DNA from: Gorsachius magnificus | Taxonomy: Eukaryota > Chordata > Aves > Pelecaniformes > Ardeidae | Length of the DNA: 64,000 nt | Assembly: GCA_034008185.1 (NCBI GenBank) | Contig: CM067109.1 | Location: 35,744,885 to 35,808,884, forward strand | Direction: 5' to 3' | Part shown: positions 27,809-44,400 of the stretch, in pieces | How positions within the stretch are numbered: position 1 is the first letter of the stretch | How the letters are laid out: each line of letters begins with the position of its first letter | Position numbers and translations under genes: made by a program | Notes under the pieces: generated by a model | Seen by the model: the letters and a program-made list of their open reading frames with translations, nothing else | Database searches by the model: none | What the model was told of the DNA's origin: nothing

Positions 27809-27980
27809 CCCAGTTTAATGGAAGTGAGAAACGGCAAGCATCTCCTTCTCCCTCAAATGACCAGCACAGGCAGTTAAGAGCACCCGGAGGAGGCTTTAAA
27901 CCCATCAAACATGGCAGTCCAGATTTTTGTGGGATCCTGGGAGAGAGAATAGATCCAACTATTCAACTGGAAAAGCAGAT
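27809..27980 (+). CDS. SHB: SHB coding exon (proline/basic linker before SH2)
   Basis: Coding exon of about 57 residues between the YxxP region and the SH2 domain of SHB. It encodes AQFNGSEKRQASPSPS, a basic Arg/Gln stretch, then RAPGGGFKPIKHGSPDF, CGILGERIDP and LEKQ. The GGGFKPIKHGSP and CGILGER segments are hallmarks of SHB. The acceptor is tcttgcag|cc, where CC completes the Ala codon begun in the previous exon. The donor is cagat|gtaagt, a strong consensus site; the final AT joins A of the next exon to give Ile just before the SH2 tryptophan. The exon length of 172 nt agrees with these phases. Confidence 0.94.
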
Positions 27981-32502
<4,522 letters not shown>

Positions 32503-32734
32503 TAAGTACTTGTCAGTAAAACATAATTAATGTTATTTAGAAGCCGTAACTTCTCTGATGCAAGAAGAGAAAATGCTGCAGTCTGTTGCTGCACTGGTTC
32601 AGCTCCAGAGGGTTTGAGACTGTCAATCTGAATGATGTATAGTGGCAGTCACTGAATTAGGACCTTGCAGCCTGGGGATGTTAAGAGATGTTAAGAGTCT
32701 TTATTTAGTGCCCACTTAAATAAACAAACTGATA

Positions 32735-32753
32735 TTTTTTTTTTTTTTTTTTT
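32735..32753. repeat. Poly-T tract (19 T)
   Basis: Uninterrupted run of 19 T about 230 bases after the SH2 exon donor site. It is too far from the next acceptor to be its polypyrimidine tract. Confidence 0.9.
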
Positions 32754-33045
32754 CGGTTCTGATTTGAAATCCTCCCACTGCTTCTGCTTCAGGCTGATTA
32801 AGCAACGGTATTATTTGGAGATTTTATTCCTTTTGCTTCCTACATGGAAGGAAGGCTTTGTGTGGTTTACTGTGGTAGAGATATACAGTGTCGCTACAAT
32901 TCTTTAAAGTAAAAGGCTCAGGATCAAGGATAAAAGATCTACAGAACTAGGAAATTAGTGTTGTTCCAGTCTTAGTGCTGCTTTGAACTTGCGTTGCCCA
33001 TCTTAGGCTGATGAGGGTATGTTACATATGTTGCTTTCAACATGT

Positions 33046-33130
33046 CATAGAACAGAATCATAGAATGGTTTGGGTTGGAAGGGACCATCAAAGATCACCT
33101 AGTCCAACCCTCCGGCCACAGGCAGAGACA
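33046..33130 (-). mobile_element. CR1 LINE 3' tail, antisense
   Basis: Short antisense CR1 3' end. On the + strand it reads 'catagaacagaatcatagaatggtttgggttggaaggg' followed by 'accatcaaagatcacctagtccaaccctcc', the reverse complement of the CR1 3' UTR and its terminal octamer repeat. About 85 bp remain, so it is extremely 5' truncated. Confidence 0.9.
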
Positions 33131-33344
33131 CAAGCTCACTTGCATTTCCAGCAGAGGTATAGTTTCCAGTAAAGGAAAAGTTCCCAGACTTTCTGTGCAG
33201 GAGAACAAGAAGCCCCTTAACCTTGGTGTAGGCTGTACAGGTGCAAAAAGAATTGTTTCCTTTCTTTCCTTCTTACAGGATAGGGTCTGATGTGGAACCT
33301 ACCCTTCCAAGTAGGTCTGGGACACAGGCCTACTTGCCTTTTTT

Positions 33345-33388
33345 ACTAGCATTACTCCTGACATTTACTAGCATTACTCCTTGGTTTC
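33345..33388. repeat. Small tandem duplication (22-bp unit)
   Basis: The 15-mer actagcattactcct occurs at 33345 and again at 33367, giving a 22-bp tandem unit repeated about twice. Confidence 0.75.
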
Positions 33389-34499
33389 TTCAAAGGTCTG
33401 TTCTGGGAATATGTTTTACTGCTGATATGATGGTAATACTTAATTGTAGCAAGGTAATGCTTTCATAGACAGCAACAGACCTGATCATTTTCAACATTCT
33501 TAGGTTCATTAAAAGTAAAGGGCCACATCTACTCTGGTTTGGTCTGATAGGCTAAACAGTAAATTTCAGATTGGTTTTATATCCACACTTTGGCTTGAGT
33601 AAAAGTACACCTGTTAACCTATAGTTTTAAAGTTCTGTTCTAGGCCTTAAGAAAAATGTTTTGCAGGACTCTTTTTTAAATCTTGATGCCTTTGCTATTA
33701 CTGTTGGAATCTCTGTAATACAGAGGTCTGCCTTCAGACTGGAACACACCTGCTTTAGAAATGCGACTCAGCTCCTGTTGTCCCTTTTGATCTGTGTATT
33801 CTCTGATATAGTAGTCCTCTAGATACTTTCAAACATTGAAGCGTTAATGTCACATGCTTCATATATATATGTAGGCTTAAATCTTCCCTTAAATTCTTTT
33901 AAGTCTTGGATTATGACTTTTGTTTTTAAGTATTTCACTTAATTCTTGCATCGGCATGGTGATTTTTGTTATTCAGCCAGAGCATAACTTCAAGAGAAAA
34001 AGGTATTGTATTTTGCAATTTTGGATGCAGGCCAAAGATGCAGACTCTTAATGTCCTTTTTCGTGTTGTAGTCCCTTTGTGTGTTGTATTCCAAAATTTT
34101 CTAAACCAGATTTCCTGATGGTAGTTATTTTAAGTGTCCCCATAACTTGCTCTATGGTGAAGCAGCTAAATGACTAACCTCCTCCAATCTATGTTTTCTG
34201 GAGCATAAGATTCTTCCAGTACTCTTCAGTTGTGCCATACATTTGTCAAAACTAGTGCTGACTCTGGCCTCTTGAGGCAGTCTATTACTTCTCTATAGAA
34301 ACTCCCTGTGATGATGATCTTTCTCCTATGGCCCCTCCAAAGCTCACATAATTGTCTTAAGCCCATGGTATTGCAGTCAGAATTCATGTCTCCTCCATTA
34401 GCCAGTAATCAATTTTCTTTTTTTCCAGGAGCTCTCTTGCTATCCTGCAAATGCAATCACTGTTTTCTGTCAAAGTATTTAGCTGAATAAAGGATCATG

Positions 34500-34797
34500 T
34501 CAGCAATAGAACAAGGCGTGTAGCAATAGAAAAAAGGGTAATGGTTTTAAACTAAAGGAGAGTAGATTCAGACTAGATAGAAGGAAGAAATTTTTTATGA
34601 TGAGGGTGGTGAAACACTGGAACAGGTTGCCCAGAGGTGGTAGATGCCCCACTCCTGGTAAAATTTGGGTCAGGTTGGATGGGGCTTTGAGCAACCTCAA
34701 GTTGAAGATGTCCCTGCTCATTGCTGGGGCATTGGACGAGATGACCGTTAAAGGTCTCTTCCAACCCAAACCACTCTATTATTCTGTGATTCTATTC
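34500..34797 (+). mobile_element. CR1 LINE 3' fragment, sense
   Basis: Sense CR1 3' UTR of about 300 bp. It contains 'gggtggtgaaacactggaacaggttgcccagaggtgg', 'caggttggatggggctttgagcaacct' and 'ggtctcttccaacccaaaccactctattattctgtgattctatt', the terminal ATTCTATG-like repeat. The conserved blocks are nearly the same as in 13268-14012, but it is more truncated. Frames across it are not coding. Confidence 0.93.
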
Positions 34798-37700
34798 CTG
34801 ATGTGTTTTGTGTCCCAATTGGTTTCTAGCTTAAGCAGTGTGTGATGGTAAGAGAGGTTTCAAGCTTTTGTGTTCTTTCACAGTTTTGTTGAATTCAGTG
34901 AATAGGCTAAGAAGTCTACCAGTGGTTCAGCCAGTGTTCAGGTGACTTTGTACTCTTCCCAGTGTTCCGTCTTTCACTGACTCTGTTTCACTTCCCATTT
35001 TCACCAGGACAGCTTGTAGAGAAGTGCTCAAACAAGGTGTGCATAGGGTAGTTGGCAGAGTTAACCATAGGCAGAATGGCAACCAGCCATTCCCTCCCCA
35101 GTTTGTACTGAGGATGTGTATAGTCCATGGTGGTGATCCCACTGCTGGAAGTAAAATTACTTCTGTTTACAGAAAAGACCCCCTAAAACATTCAGTGTTA
35201 GACCTTAGTTGCTGGGTCCTGTCACTGGCAGGCAGTTAATTTCCATTATGATCACTAGGATATGAGTAGGATATGCAATTGGACTTTGCTTTTAAAAAAA
35301 TCTAAAAGGAGCTGCAGGCATTGGGCTGTTGCTATGAGCATGGTTGTGGTTGTGTGTAGGTGCCTCATTGCAGTGTTTTTGATAATGCCAGCTGAAAAAG
35401 AGACTCTTTGTAATAATGTAGTTGTCCTACAACTGCTGCACAGGTCCTGTCCATGTGCTGCTGTACCAATCCAGTGCCCCCCTTGCAACATAGGGCTAGC
35501 ATCAGGATTGGCATCATAGGATGGTATAAAAACAGACGTTGCTCACTTTAACAGGCAGACTTGGGGGTACTTGAGGTCTTCTGCAAGTGTGAGATACCTA
35601 CAAAAGATGGAGGTTTTTGAATGTTGCTGTTGAATGTGCATTGTCAAGTGAAGTTCAAAACAGACCCTTTCAGCATCAAACTTCTGTTTTATTTTACTGG
35701 CACACTTATGATGTATGAAATGAAAAGCACTGGCTGCAGAGCATCTGGTAGCACACTATAAAGACATGTGGTAATTATTGGGGATACTTGTTAATAAATC
35801 TGTAGCTCAAAATTAAGTCTGACCAGCTGTGTGTAATTTACTCTTGCTATAAACTTGCAACCTTGTCAATGGCCTAAAGCCTCCCATTTTGTGATTCTGT
35901 TCTTGTCATTATGTCCTGTGGACATGGCTGCCAGGTGTTTAATATCTGTTTCTTAGAGGCCTTTTGATTAGAGGTGTACTGCCCCTGTGTCCCAAAAACT
36001 GTGCCTCAAGGCTGCCTGTTACCTCATGGGACCCTAAAGTTCTTTCTAGAGAGATCAAGTGCCATGCAGCCTGATACACTGCAAATGATAGTAGGCCCGA
36101 ACAAGCCTATCCTCAGGCTTTCTGCACTACTTAGCCAGAGACTACTGTGTGTCACACAGCAGATCTTAAGTAGTCTGGAGAGGCATAAGAGCAGCAGGGC
36201 TTTTACTTTCTGACAGAACTGAAGGGCTACTATACTTAGATATTTCCAGTTCCCCTTCTACTTGAAGTCTGTCTTTCCCTTGCACCTGCATGCTTGGTGC
36301 TTTCTGTCAGTGCCAGGAGATGTGCTAGTGCAATGTGTTCCTCCATGGGCTGTTGCACAGTGCTATGAAAGCCCTGTGGAACAAGGTTGTCCTAAATCCC
36401 TTTGCCTGGGACAAACTTGTTCAGGTTCTGTTTGTGTTCCCTTAAAGCACATAGCTCCTCCTTCTGTTGGCTTGTTGGAACCAAAGGGAGAGAGCTGAGG
36501 TTTGGATCCACTGGTACTGTTGTATGTCCTTGAGCCGATGTGTGTGTTCAAATAGTAAGTTACCTGTGATTCACAAGAGCACCTTTGGCTTCATTCCTGG
36601 CATTCCTTGCCAGAAGCAAGAGAAAGGAGGAGAACAAAGGGTTTCTAGGAACATCTGAAATCAAAAGATTTAATGGATTTCAACCATAACATCTTTCAGC
36701 TTCCCCACCTCTGACATTCTACTTTTCTTCCTATGTTGCTCCTAAGAACACTCCCTCTGTTCATTAGGTAGGGGAATTGCCAGGGTAGAGCATGAAGTCC
36801 TCTACCAGCTGTGTGGTCTCGGCAGACTGAATGGGACCTTAAAGCCTGTATGTATGTTGGCTGTGTAAAAACCAACTCCTGCCAAAAAGAATGTTGTCAA
36901 ATTAATAAAAGCATGTGGAGTTGTCTTGAGCTAGGACCTTTCACATGAGACGCTGGAAGACTCTCTGATGTATGGCAGAGCAGGGAGTACTGCCCCACAG
37001 CTGGGCACAGTAAACCAAGTAAAAACTGTTGGTGTAAGGCAACCAGTTCACCAGCCAAACTGAAGAGGTTCGTCTTACAGCAGGAGAACTAGGCTATATA
37101 CTAGATTTGCACCTCCCAGAGTCCAGCTTGATTGGATGTTTTCTTGAGGAACACTAGAGCTACTTCTGGGTGCCCCCTTAAGGCCTGTTTCCCAATTCAG
37201 CTATGCTGAAATGTAAATTCAGGCAGCAGCAGTGCTCTGTAGAGATAGATATGGGACTCTGCTGTGACCATACTTTGAACATGGGAAAGCGACGCTCAGG
37301 ATTGAGCTGTGAGGCTACAGACATGAGCCATCCAGACTTGCTGCAACAGTGCATTGAACTAGAGTCCTAAAGTGATTATTGAATTTGCTCTTGGTTATCT
37401 GATCAAGTGTGGTATCTTGCTGTTACTTTAAGTGTAATAAATTTGAGGAGAGTTTGCTTCACTGTTTAGAGGCATCAATTCAAAATTATGACTGGCTGCA
37501 GAAGTCTTAATGAAATATTTCCAAATTACTTTAGTCATGTTTCACTTGCTAATTAATGTATTCTGAAAAGCACTTGGTTATCTGCAGCCTGCATCCTCCC
37601 ATCAGGCTGAGCATCCTGGCTGTAAGGTTTTTTTTACTTTTTTTACATGGGTTTAGCTGGTACAAGTGTGGCAGGCCTGAGAAGCTGTATTTAACAACAG

Positions 37701-38560
37701 TAATTATGTTGCTTTTGCAGTGCTTTGTGCAGTACATGAGCTTTTCACAGCAATTCATAAGCAGGGGACACACTAAACTCACTGGCGGGAAAACTTCAGT
37801 AAGCACACGCCCCCTGTTTGGGGGGGGGTTTGGGTCTTCTCTCTCCGCCTCTCCCCGGTAATGAAGCCTGCTGTTTCTATTGTATGCTTGGACATCATAA
37901 TATGTAGGCAGGCACAACAGAAGATCTTCAGAAGCCAGAAGTGGCACAGGTATGTTGTATGAGCAGGAGGATGAGGGCAGAGAGGTAATGGCCTCCCTGG
38001 AATCAGGCAGCGGATCAGCAACAGGAACAGAAGCAATAGGATGTTTCTACGGGTGAAATATGAAAAGTCTCCAGCTAGCTCTTACAGCAAACGGGATAGT
38101 TGACAGATATATCTCAGCCTGTGGTAGGGATAGGTAAGGGGCAGGCGAATATCCATACCCACATGAGTGACCACGTGAAATAAAGGGGCACACATATTGA
38201 AGTATCTGTGAGGGAGAGAGGACATCTAGGGAAAATACTATGGAAAAGTTAAATTTACACAAACCCCCACACGTACACAGTTCCCCTTTTATTTTGTGTG
38301 CAGCACTTGACTGTGAATTGTCATCTCCTGGCAAATTCTTTAATGTGTGTTGAGAACAAAACTCTGCTGTGAATGTGGATAGTTTTTATGTTTATATAGG
38401 GTTGACTGGGAACTCCAATATTAAGTTTCTGACACTGTATTACTATCGCACTCACTACAAAATATGTAAAAATTGTTGTCACATTCTGGGACAAATAATA
38501 AAACGGTCTTTGTGTTACCGCATAAATCAATCACATATAAGAGTAGAAAGATAGGGATTT

Positions 38561-38562
<2 letters not shown>

Positions 38563-38591
<29 letters not shown>
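38563..38591. repeat. Poly-T tract (29 T)
   Basis: The longest homopolymer in the window, 29 T on the + strand. It could be the poly-A tail of an antisense retrotransposed sequence, but I recognise no such body next to it. Confidence 0.9.
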
Positions 38592-38598
<7 letters not shown>

Positions 38599-39260
38599 CC
38601 TGTGGAGATAGGTTGTGAAGAGACTGAAAGAATTCTGGCTACAATTGGACAAAATTAGGCAGCTGAAACTGACTTTTCTAAAATGCTGCCCCAAGCCTAC
38701 CTGAGTGCTACAGGAGCCAAAGGTGCTTGTGTTTCAATATGTAGGAGCACTACCTTTTTCCATTTTAGTTCATTAAAGCAAGAGTTCAGATATCTGATAC
38801 GGAAATGTAATGGGTTACTTTTGTCAACTGTGGCTGCATTGCTTGATCAATGACCTTGTATTTTCTTTACTATTATTGTTGTTTAGCCAAAATGATTCCA
38901 CTTAGTCATAGAAATGGGAAAGTAGCTGATCTGTAGGTCAGTGGGATATGGAATTGCCTTGTGGGGTGAAGTAAGCTCTGGTAATCATGTAGCTCTGTGT
39001 CTCAAAGGTCATTCTTGAGCAAAAATTTTAGCATCTGTTCCTGTGTAAACGTTGCACACATCCTCCAGGCATTCATATTCACCGTTGTCTTTTAGGTGTG
39101 TTTGTGCTTCTCAGTGACCTTCACCAGCATGTGAGAGTCAGCATTTTTTTCGGTTAAATACATTTCTGATTCAGGGAAAAAGGAAGACTGACGCCCTGAT
39201 TTTGTATTGAGGTTAAGTGACAGAGATTCAAAGTCTATTCTTTAGCTTCATGTGGCAAGC

Positions 39261-39277
39261 TTTTTTTTTTTTTTTTT
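39261..39277. repeat. Poly-T tract (17 T)
   Basis: Uninterrupted T-run in intron sequence, with no associated element recognised. Confidence 0.9.
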
Positions 39278-40359
39278 AATCTCTTACTCTAGTTTTTGAG
39301 TTTATGTTTTGGGGGTTTTTTCCTGATAACAAAAGACTAATTTTAGATTTCCCAAAATGCAGCAAAGTCTGGCAATGAGAATCTAAACAAATATTACCTG
39401 TATTTGAAAAGTTAAAAGAAAGTAGCACTTGCTTAAATTCATTTAATATAACTGAATATTGTCTTTTCCAAAGACTTTCTGTGTTCTGTAGACTTTGAGA
39501 GGGCCAGACAAGCTTAACTGGCATGGAGAATTTGCATGAGTTGTTTGTCTGATTCAAATTCCAAAAATGACCGTTCCAAATATATGAAACAAGTGTCAAA
39601 GTTGCTTTGTTACCAGATTAAAATGCATCTGTAGATAAAATATTCATCAGGGTAGTTTAAGTTGCTCATGTCAATGTCTGTTATTTTGAGATATCGTACT
39701 GTACCTAGGAAAAATTGACTGCATGTGAATTGGTTACCTCGGGGCATCAAAGGTTGTCTTTACGATGTGCAGATTCATGTGTTGCTCATCTCAGTTAGAA
39801 ACAAGGAATTGTTATTGTTGATGACAAGTGTTTGAGGCAAAAAGCATCTTTCTATGGATTGTGATCCAGAGAGCTGGGCATTCTTGTCAGCATTGTTTAA
39901 ATTCTCCATAGCAGAAGAGGGAACGAATATGATTTACCTTCCCAGAACAAAATGACCCCAAAGGCCTGAGGGGCATCTATGCATTCTTTTGTACCTCATC
40001 CAGCAGCCCTGCTTTGTTCCTTTTGTTTCATCTTCTCTCTATTCCTTCAGGGTCGTAGGTATACACTCATACACTCCCACTCATTCCTTAAACACCGTTT
40101 TAATTGCATACACTTGGGAAATAAATGGTGATCCATGCTCCTGGTAAATATGTTGTGACCAGGGCTCCCAGTCTCTGGCAGCCATTGAAATGCCTGGTTG
40201 CAAGCTCTTTGTATTCTGTTCTTTACTAGCAAGCAGGCTGGTGAAAGAAGTGGAAGAAGATGTGCAAAGGGAAGAGGAGAGCCATATCTCACTTAGGTTT
40301 GTTTTAGGTTTCAGCAATGACTTCACTGCGCATTAAGATCATAGAGGTGCTTTCCTAAT

Positions 40360-41443
40360 TGTGATGGTTTGACCCTGGCTGGATGCCAGGTACCCACCAA
40401 AGCCGCTGTGTCACTCCCCTCTTCAACTGTACAGGGGAGAGACAAATACATCAAAAGGCTCATGGGTCAAGATAAGGACAGGGAGAGATCATTCACCAGT
40501 TACCATCATGGGCAAAACAGACTCAATTTGATGAAATTAATTTATTACCAATCAAAATCAGACTAGGAGAGGTTAAGACCTGCTGAATCTTAAAACACCT
40601 TCCCCCCACCCCTCCCCTCTTTCTGGGCTCAACTTCACTCCTAGATTTCTCTACCTCTTCCCCCTCTAGTGGTGCAGGGGGACAGGAATGGGGGTTGCAG
40701 TCAGTTCATCACACGATGTCTCTGCTGCTCCTTCCTCTTCAGGAGGACCACCTTCCCCTGCTCCAGCATGGGCTCCCTCTCATGGCAGACAGTCCTCCAT
40801 GAACTGCTCCAATGTGACTCCTTCCCATGGGCTACAGTTCCTCATGAACTGCTCCAGCATGGGTCCATAATTTCCACGGGGTGCAGTCCCTCAGGAGCAG
40901 CCTGCTCCAGCGTTGGGTCCCCTGTGGGGTCACAAGTTCTGCCAGCAAACCTGCCTCGGCATGGGCTCCTCCCCCCACAGGTCTGCAATGGCTTGCCGGG
41001 AACCTGATCTGGCACAGGCTTCCCACGGGGTCACAGCCTCCTTCCTTTGGGCATCCACCTGCTCCATCGTGGGGTCCTTCATGGGTGCTCCACCATGGAC
41101 CACCATGGGCTGCAGGGGGACAGCCTGCCTCACCATGGTCTTCACCACGGGCTTCAGGGGAATCTCTGCTCCAGTGCCTGGAGCACCTCCTGCCCCTCCT
41201 TCTTCCCTGACCTTGGTGTCTGCAGGGCTGTTTTCTCTCACATCCTCTCACTTCGCTTCTCTCTCCAGCTATTGAGTTGCAGCAGGTTTTTTTCCTTCTT
41301 AGATACGGTATCCCAGAGGCGCTACCACTGTTACTGTCTGGCTTGGCCAGCGGCAGGCATAGGGAAAACTTCCGGCAGCTTCTCGCAGAAGCCACCCCTG
41401 TAGCCCCCCTACTACCAAAACCTCACCATGCAAACCCAATACA
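40360..41443 (+). mobile_element. Solo LTR of an avian endogenous retrovirus, with target-site duplication
   Basis: A 1084-bp element starting TGTGATGGTTTGACCC and ending CCCAATACA, so it has the TG...CA ends of a retroviral LTR. It is flanked on both sides by the same 5 bases, CTAAT (40355-40359 and 41444-41448), a target-site duplication typical of retroviral integration. No gag, pol or env lies between or next to the ends, so this is a solo LTR left by recombination between two LTRs. The first ~60 bases resemble the LTR at 56023-56603. The interior is GC-richer than the intron and holds about seven degenerate ~50-bp repeats. Long open frames on both strands (up to 187 codons on the minus strand) come from this repeat structure and not from a gene. 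The 5-bp duplication and LTR type would fit an ERVL- or ERV1-like group; I cannot name the subfamily. Confidence 0.92.
40758..41078 (+). repeat. Degenerate ~50-bp tandem repeats inside the solo LTR
   Basis: Units resembling CTGCTCCAgcaTGGGcTCC start at 40758, 40804, 40849, 40902, 40951, 41004 and 41059. The spacings are 46, 45, 53, 49, 53 and 55 bases. The 41004 unit is the weakest match, and further half-units may follow near 41090-41120. Confidence 0.75.
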
Positions 41444-44400
41444 CTAATGTAGCAATAGAACATCATCTCAGGGTATTATGTTTCAATCTTGCTCAATGAA
41501 GAGCAGCCACTGGCCAGGCTTCTAATAGCTAATTCTTTCAGTCAGGATTTCCCCTTCCCAAAGCTCTTTGCAGCAGTGTGCACCACATCTGCACCACTTA
41601 ATTTCCTGATTCACTTTTCAATTTTGGGAGATGTGGCTATTCTTGATTTTAGATTAGGATTATTTTACAAGTCAGCTAAATGTGCAAACTGTGAGTAAAT
41701 ATGGTAATGGGCTTTGCTTTTTGCTCTGTCAGAAAATTTCTGCACAATCATTGCCACTGGAGGGAGAACAGAGCTGAATTCAGAGACGGTGGTGTCTACT
41801 GGCATCCTGACCCTGTAGACTCATAAACAGGCATGTGGTTTTCCCTGTGTAGCAAAGGGGACTGTGAGCAAAGTTTTTTGTCATCATAAAAATGCAGGAT
41901 TGATCTGTAGAAGAGGTCCTGCTTCCCAAAGTTCAGAACATTGACTTTGGGTGGGTTTTGGATTAATGCTGGACTTGGTACCTTTTAGTTGATTTAAAAC
42001 CCATAATATATTCTTAGAAAGTAACTTTTATGATATTGTAAAAAGTACAAGTTTCTTCCTGTTAATACAATTTATAAAGTAGTAGCAGGATTTTTGATGG
42101 CTCTCTAAATCAGCGGTCGAATAAAAGTATTTAAAAGTGTATTATTAGTCTGCTGTTGGCCTAAACAGTAATGATAGGGACCTGGCTGTTTGCAGGCTGC
42201 AAGGATTCTGTCACTTGTACAGAACTCCAACACGCCAAACATCCTTACTGCCTTCAAAGCAGTAGAAGGGAATTGGTTATAGAGGATGGGGCCTGGGCTC
42301 AGTAGACTGATCTTCACGTGTGTTGGATGCTGTCACAAATGGACACTGTTAGTAGGTGATGAGACATTGTTTATTGTACTGTGGAGACAGTGGCTGTCAG
42401 ATACAGAATTACAATGTTGTGTATTAACAGGAAAAAGACAGGAAAAGCAGTAGGCAGGTCAGCCCCCGAATACGTCTAGTAAAGGATTTTTCAAAGTAAT
42501 CACTCAACTGGGGAAAAAGCTTTTCTTTTTCAGAGGAGATTTAAACTTATTTCTTTGTTGCTGCAAGTTAGCATGAAACATTACAGGTTTTGTTCAAAGT
42601 GACAGCATATAATATAAAATAAAATCTGTAAATGGAAAGGCATTTCAGAATGGAAAAACAAAACAATGTTTCCTACATTGCTAGAATGTTTTTTTTTTTC
42701 TGATGTTACTGCAAAGTTGTTGCTTTTTTCCTTGTCCAACTAACATTTCATCAAAATCAATGCAGAAAATCTGTTCTGAAGCAGTGTTTGGAAGGCTTGG
42801 CTTGTTTTTCTGATTGTGAACATGAATAATGTTTCAAATCCATTAACATTTTCTGGAAAAAAATACTAGGCTTAATATCTAATTGTTATTTCTTGAACAT
42901 TCTTGTATCACACTTCAGGCATAAGATCAAAAAAAAAAAAGCAGTCTGATGAGCTGTCTGCACAATTCCTTTCCCATCCCCACTGTGTTTTGAAAACTGA
43001 AGGAAAATGTGTGGGAAAGCTGTAATTCAAAATTACTTGGTTTTTATGGTTGTGTTGCAAAACATTTTAAACAAGGTGTGACTATTAGTCATATATCAAG
43101 TATTATGTCTGCGTAGACATCTGTGCTTGAGAGGTCCAAACCAATTTGTTGCAGGGATTAGCAACTAGGGATTCTCCTGTTCTGTATTTGAAACTCATGG
43201 GAATGATTGCAATAAGGAAAGGAAGGGGTGAATATTGCCTATGGTTGCACTGTTTTGTCACTGTTTCTGCTCAGTTGAACAAAAAAAATTTGCAAAAGAA
43301 TTATTGCAACATCTTCTGTTGCAAAATGTGTATGCTTCATCTCTTCAAGGCACTGGCTTTCATCAGTGTTCACATATATGAATTTGGGATTGCCATTTAG
43401 ATTCTGCTCTTTGAAAACTCTGGGCCTGGCAGGTGCTAATAATTTTTGCTGTTGAAAGAGCTAAGAAATCCATATTCCAAAACCAGGACTACCCATTATC
43501 AGGCACATGTTCTGCTTGTACCTGTTCAGGTAGACTCCAACAGTGCTTAGAAAATTAAGTAGAAACTGGTTTGCAACCAGTTCAACCATGAGGGTTTTTC
43601 CTCATCACTACCTGAAATTTCACTAATCTCTCTGCATACTAAAATTAGAGCTTAGACCAAAAGGGTTTGGAGGAGAGGAAAGGGGGGAGTGGAGGGGTGT
43701 ACAACTTCCAGGTTCCTTTCTGAACAGTGTCCCTATAATCCTAGTCACTGGTCTAGCAGCAATAGTGCTGTTAAACAAGTGTAGATGCATTCTGCCCTTG
43801 CCAGTTACTAGTAGGCACTCATTCTCTATGAGTCCAGGCATACCAGAAGAGGGGAGTCTGTAAGACAGACTTCAGGAACAAATAAGGAAGGGAGGGCAGC
43901 ACAGAAGGAACTTTAGTGTAGATGTGAACAGTTTGAAATCCTATACACCTGGAAGTGCTTAATTCAAGACCATGGTTTCAAGGTGCTAAGCTGATTTTCT
44001 TCCAACTTAATTTGTTCTTCGTTCTAGAAGATGAGAAATGCCTGGTTTGATATTTCTAGCTGGAACTAATGACAGCTCAGTTGGTTTACTTAGAACAAGG
44101 AAGGCCGATAGCAGATTCACAATGTAATTTTTGGAAACTAAAAGCAGGCAGGAAGGGAGTGAAGGAGGAAAGTATTTGAAAACATAATCTTTGCTTTTAT
44201 CCATCAGTAAGCCTGGAATAATGCTGTTTAAAGAGCTCTGGACTTCTAGGAAAGTATCCAGGATAGAAATTAGAACTCAGCCCATCATTAACAATGATTC
44301 TATCGCTTTCCAACAGTCAAAATTATAGATTAGATAGCCATCCATTTCCTCCCAGTTTTCTAATATGCTGCCTTGAAAAGAAAATGGGAGGTAGTGCTTG

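Noticed and set aside
40832..41395. 187-codon minus-strand open frame, the longest in the window, and overlapping + strand frames of 109-120 codons
   Set aside because: All lie inside the solo LTR and follow its GC-rich tandem repeats; no protein family resemblance and no splice or start context.
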